From contig DAQB01000021.1 in the NCBI GenBank assembly GCA_002502705.1, positions 9,424-23,637 on the forward strand: a DNA stretch of 14,214 nt, given 5' to 3'. The position numbers were made by a program, and so were the translations under genes. The notes below the pieces were generated by a model. It ran no database searches. It saw only the letters and a list, made by a program, of their open reading frames with translations, and had not been told where the DNA came from. Of the stretch, positions 13,802-14,214 are shown in pieces (position 1 is the first letter of the stretch; each line of letters starts with the position of its first letter). Source of the DNA: Thermoplasmatales archaeon UBA582. Its GTDB lineage: Archaea; Thermoplasmatota; Thermoplasmata; Thermoplasmatales; Thermoplasmataceae.

Positions 13802-14214
13802 TTACATCAGCTGAACTGCCGCAACTCCATTTATCTTCCTCATCTCCGGAAGGAGTTCAGCTGGTATCGGCCTGTCCGTCACTATGATCGCAGTCGGTTT
13901 ATCTGTCATCTCAGGATCATCGGCAATGACCTGTCTTACGTTAATGCCCCTCATCGCAACTATGGAGAGTGCTGATGCAATAATGCCGGGGCGATCCTGG
14001 AGTTCAGGTATAATCTGAATTACCCCGAGTCCCATTTTGGATGATGATACGCCTAGGTTTGCCACCGGTACAAGGTCGGAAAAAAAAGCAAGAAGCTGTG
14101 GATCCCCTGCTATATGGTTGACAGCGCCTATGACAACTCTCCTGTCAACATTTACTGCCCTGGCAACCTGACCGGCAGACATCTCTATGTCTCCGCAGTG
14201 GATCTGATAGACCC
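13802..14214 (-). CDS. ACT-domain amino-acid metabolism regulator, 5' end cut by window edge
   Basis: The frame is open to the right edge without a start, so the N-terminus lies outside. Within the 137 visible codons, SAGQVARAVNVDRRVV forms a helix-turn-helix-like part, followed after a linker by an ACT domain with LGVIQIIPELQDRPGIIASA-type strands, then GINVRQVIADDPEMTD and RKINGVAAVQL. This arrangement (HTH then ACT) matches the family of archaeal proteins annotated as regulators of amino acid metabolism with an ACT domain; family members run about 160-170 residues, so roughly 30 are missing. ACT domains bind amino acids allosterically, and the ligand here is unknown. The in-frame ATG at 14182 is internal to the conserved HTH and is probably not the start. 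It is convergent with the M61 peptidase gene. Confidence 0.85.
   Translation of the reverse strand, partial: VYQIHCGDIEMSAGQVARAVNVDRRVVIGAVNHIAGDPQLLAFFSDLVPVANLGVSSSKMGLGVIQIIPELQDRPGIIASALSIVAMRGINVRQVIADDPEMTDKPTAIIVTDRPIPAELLPEMRKINGVAAVQLM

Noticed and set aside
1..14214. CRISPR arrays, insertion sequences, tRNA and rRNA genes
   Set aside because: No regularly spaced repeats, transposase motifs, terminal inverted repeats or tRNA-like cloverleaf sequences were seen on either strand; a computed scan would be needed to exclude weak cases.
14183..14214. ATG 14182 as the true start of the ACT-domain regulator
   Set aside because: The frame is open and family-like upstream of it (YQIHCGDIE), so the gene continues beyond the window.

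Overview
The window looks like chromosomal DNA from an archaeon, most likely of the Thermoplasmatales type or a related lineage. Three things support this. It encodes an archaeal-type S-adenosylmethionine synthetase and an HTH/ACT amino-acid regulator of a family common in archaea. It has TATA-like boxes about 25-40 bp upstream of several start codons that lack a Shine-Dalgarno (SD) site, suggesting leaderless mRNAs. A few other genes, including one inside an operon, do have GGAGG- or AGGTGA-type SD sites. The exact genus cannot be read from the sequence. There are no rRNA or tRNA genes, CRISPR arrays or recognisable insertion sequences.

Layout. (1) 1-1330, minus strand: S-adenosylmethionine synthetase followed 5 bp later by an acylphosphatase cut by the window edge. 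(2) 1620-3368, plus: a large GT-C-type membrane glycosyltransferase with an added N-terminal extracytoplasmic domain. (3) 3383-4391, minus: a four-helix membrane protein and a soluble protein of unknown function. (4) 4669-7995: an AT-rich block with a GT2 glycosyltransferase, a 78-codon unknown gene, a methyltransferase with an extra N-terminal domain resembling a flavin/F420 split barrel, and, convergent to these, a second methyltransferase ending in a four-cysteine zinc ribbon. (5) 8246-10664, minus: an apparent operon of a nucleotidyltransferase-fold protein, a membrane-anchored GT2 glycosyltransferase coupled to it by an ATGA overlap, and an aldo/keto reductase. (6) 10867-11988, plus: two membrane proteins of unknown function. 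The second is a distant paralogue of the four-helix protein in region 3. (7) 12041-13798, plus: a cytoplasmic M61-type metallopeptidase with a PDZ domain. (8) 13802 to the right edge, minus: the HTH/ACT regulator, cut at its N-terminus.

Taken together, the middle of the window (about 1.6-10.7 kb) is rich in surface-glycan functions: a lipid-linked-sugar GT-C enzyme, two GT2 enzymes, two small-molecule methyltransferases and a nucleotidyltransferase-fold partner. A role in making or decorating glycolipids or glycoproteins is an inference from these families and their neighbourhood. The flanks (AdoMet synthetase, acylphosphatase, M61 peptidase, ACT regulator) are ordinary housekeeping genes. 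AdoMet synthetase makes the methyl donor the two methyltransferases would use, but nothing in the sequence ties their regulation together. The least explained parts are the paralogous four-helix membrane proteins, the split-barrel/methyltransferase fusion, the methyltransferase/zinc-ribbon fusion and the nucleotidyltransferase-GT2 pair.
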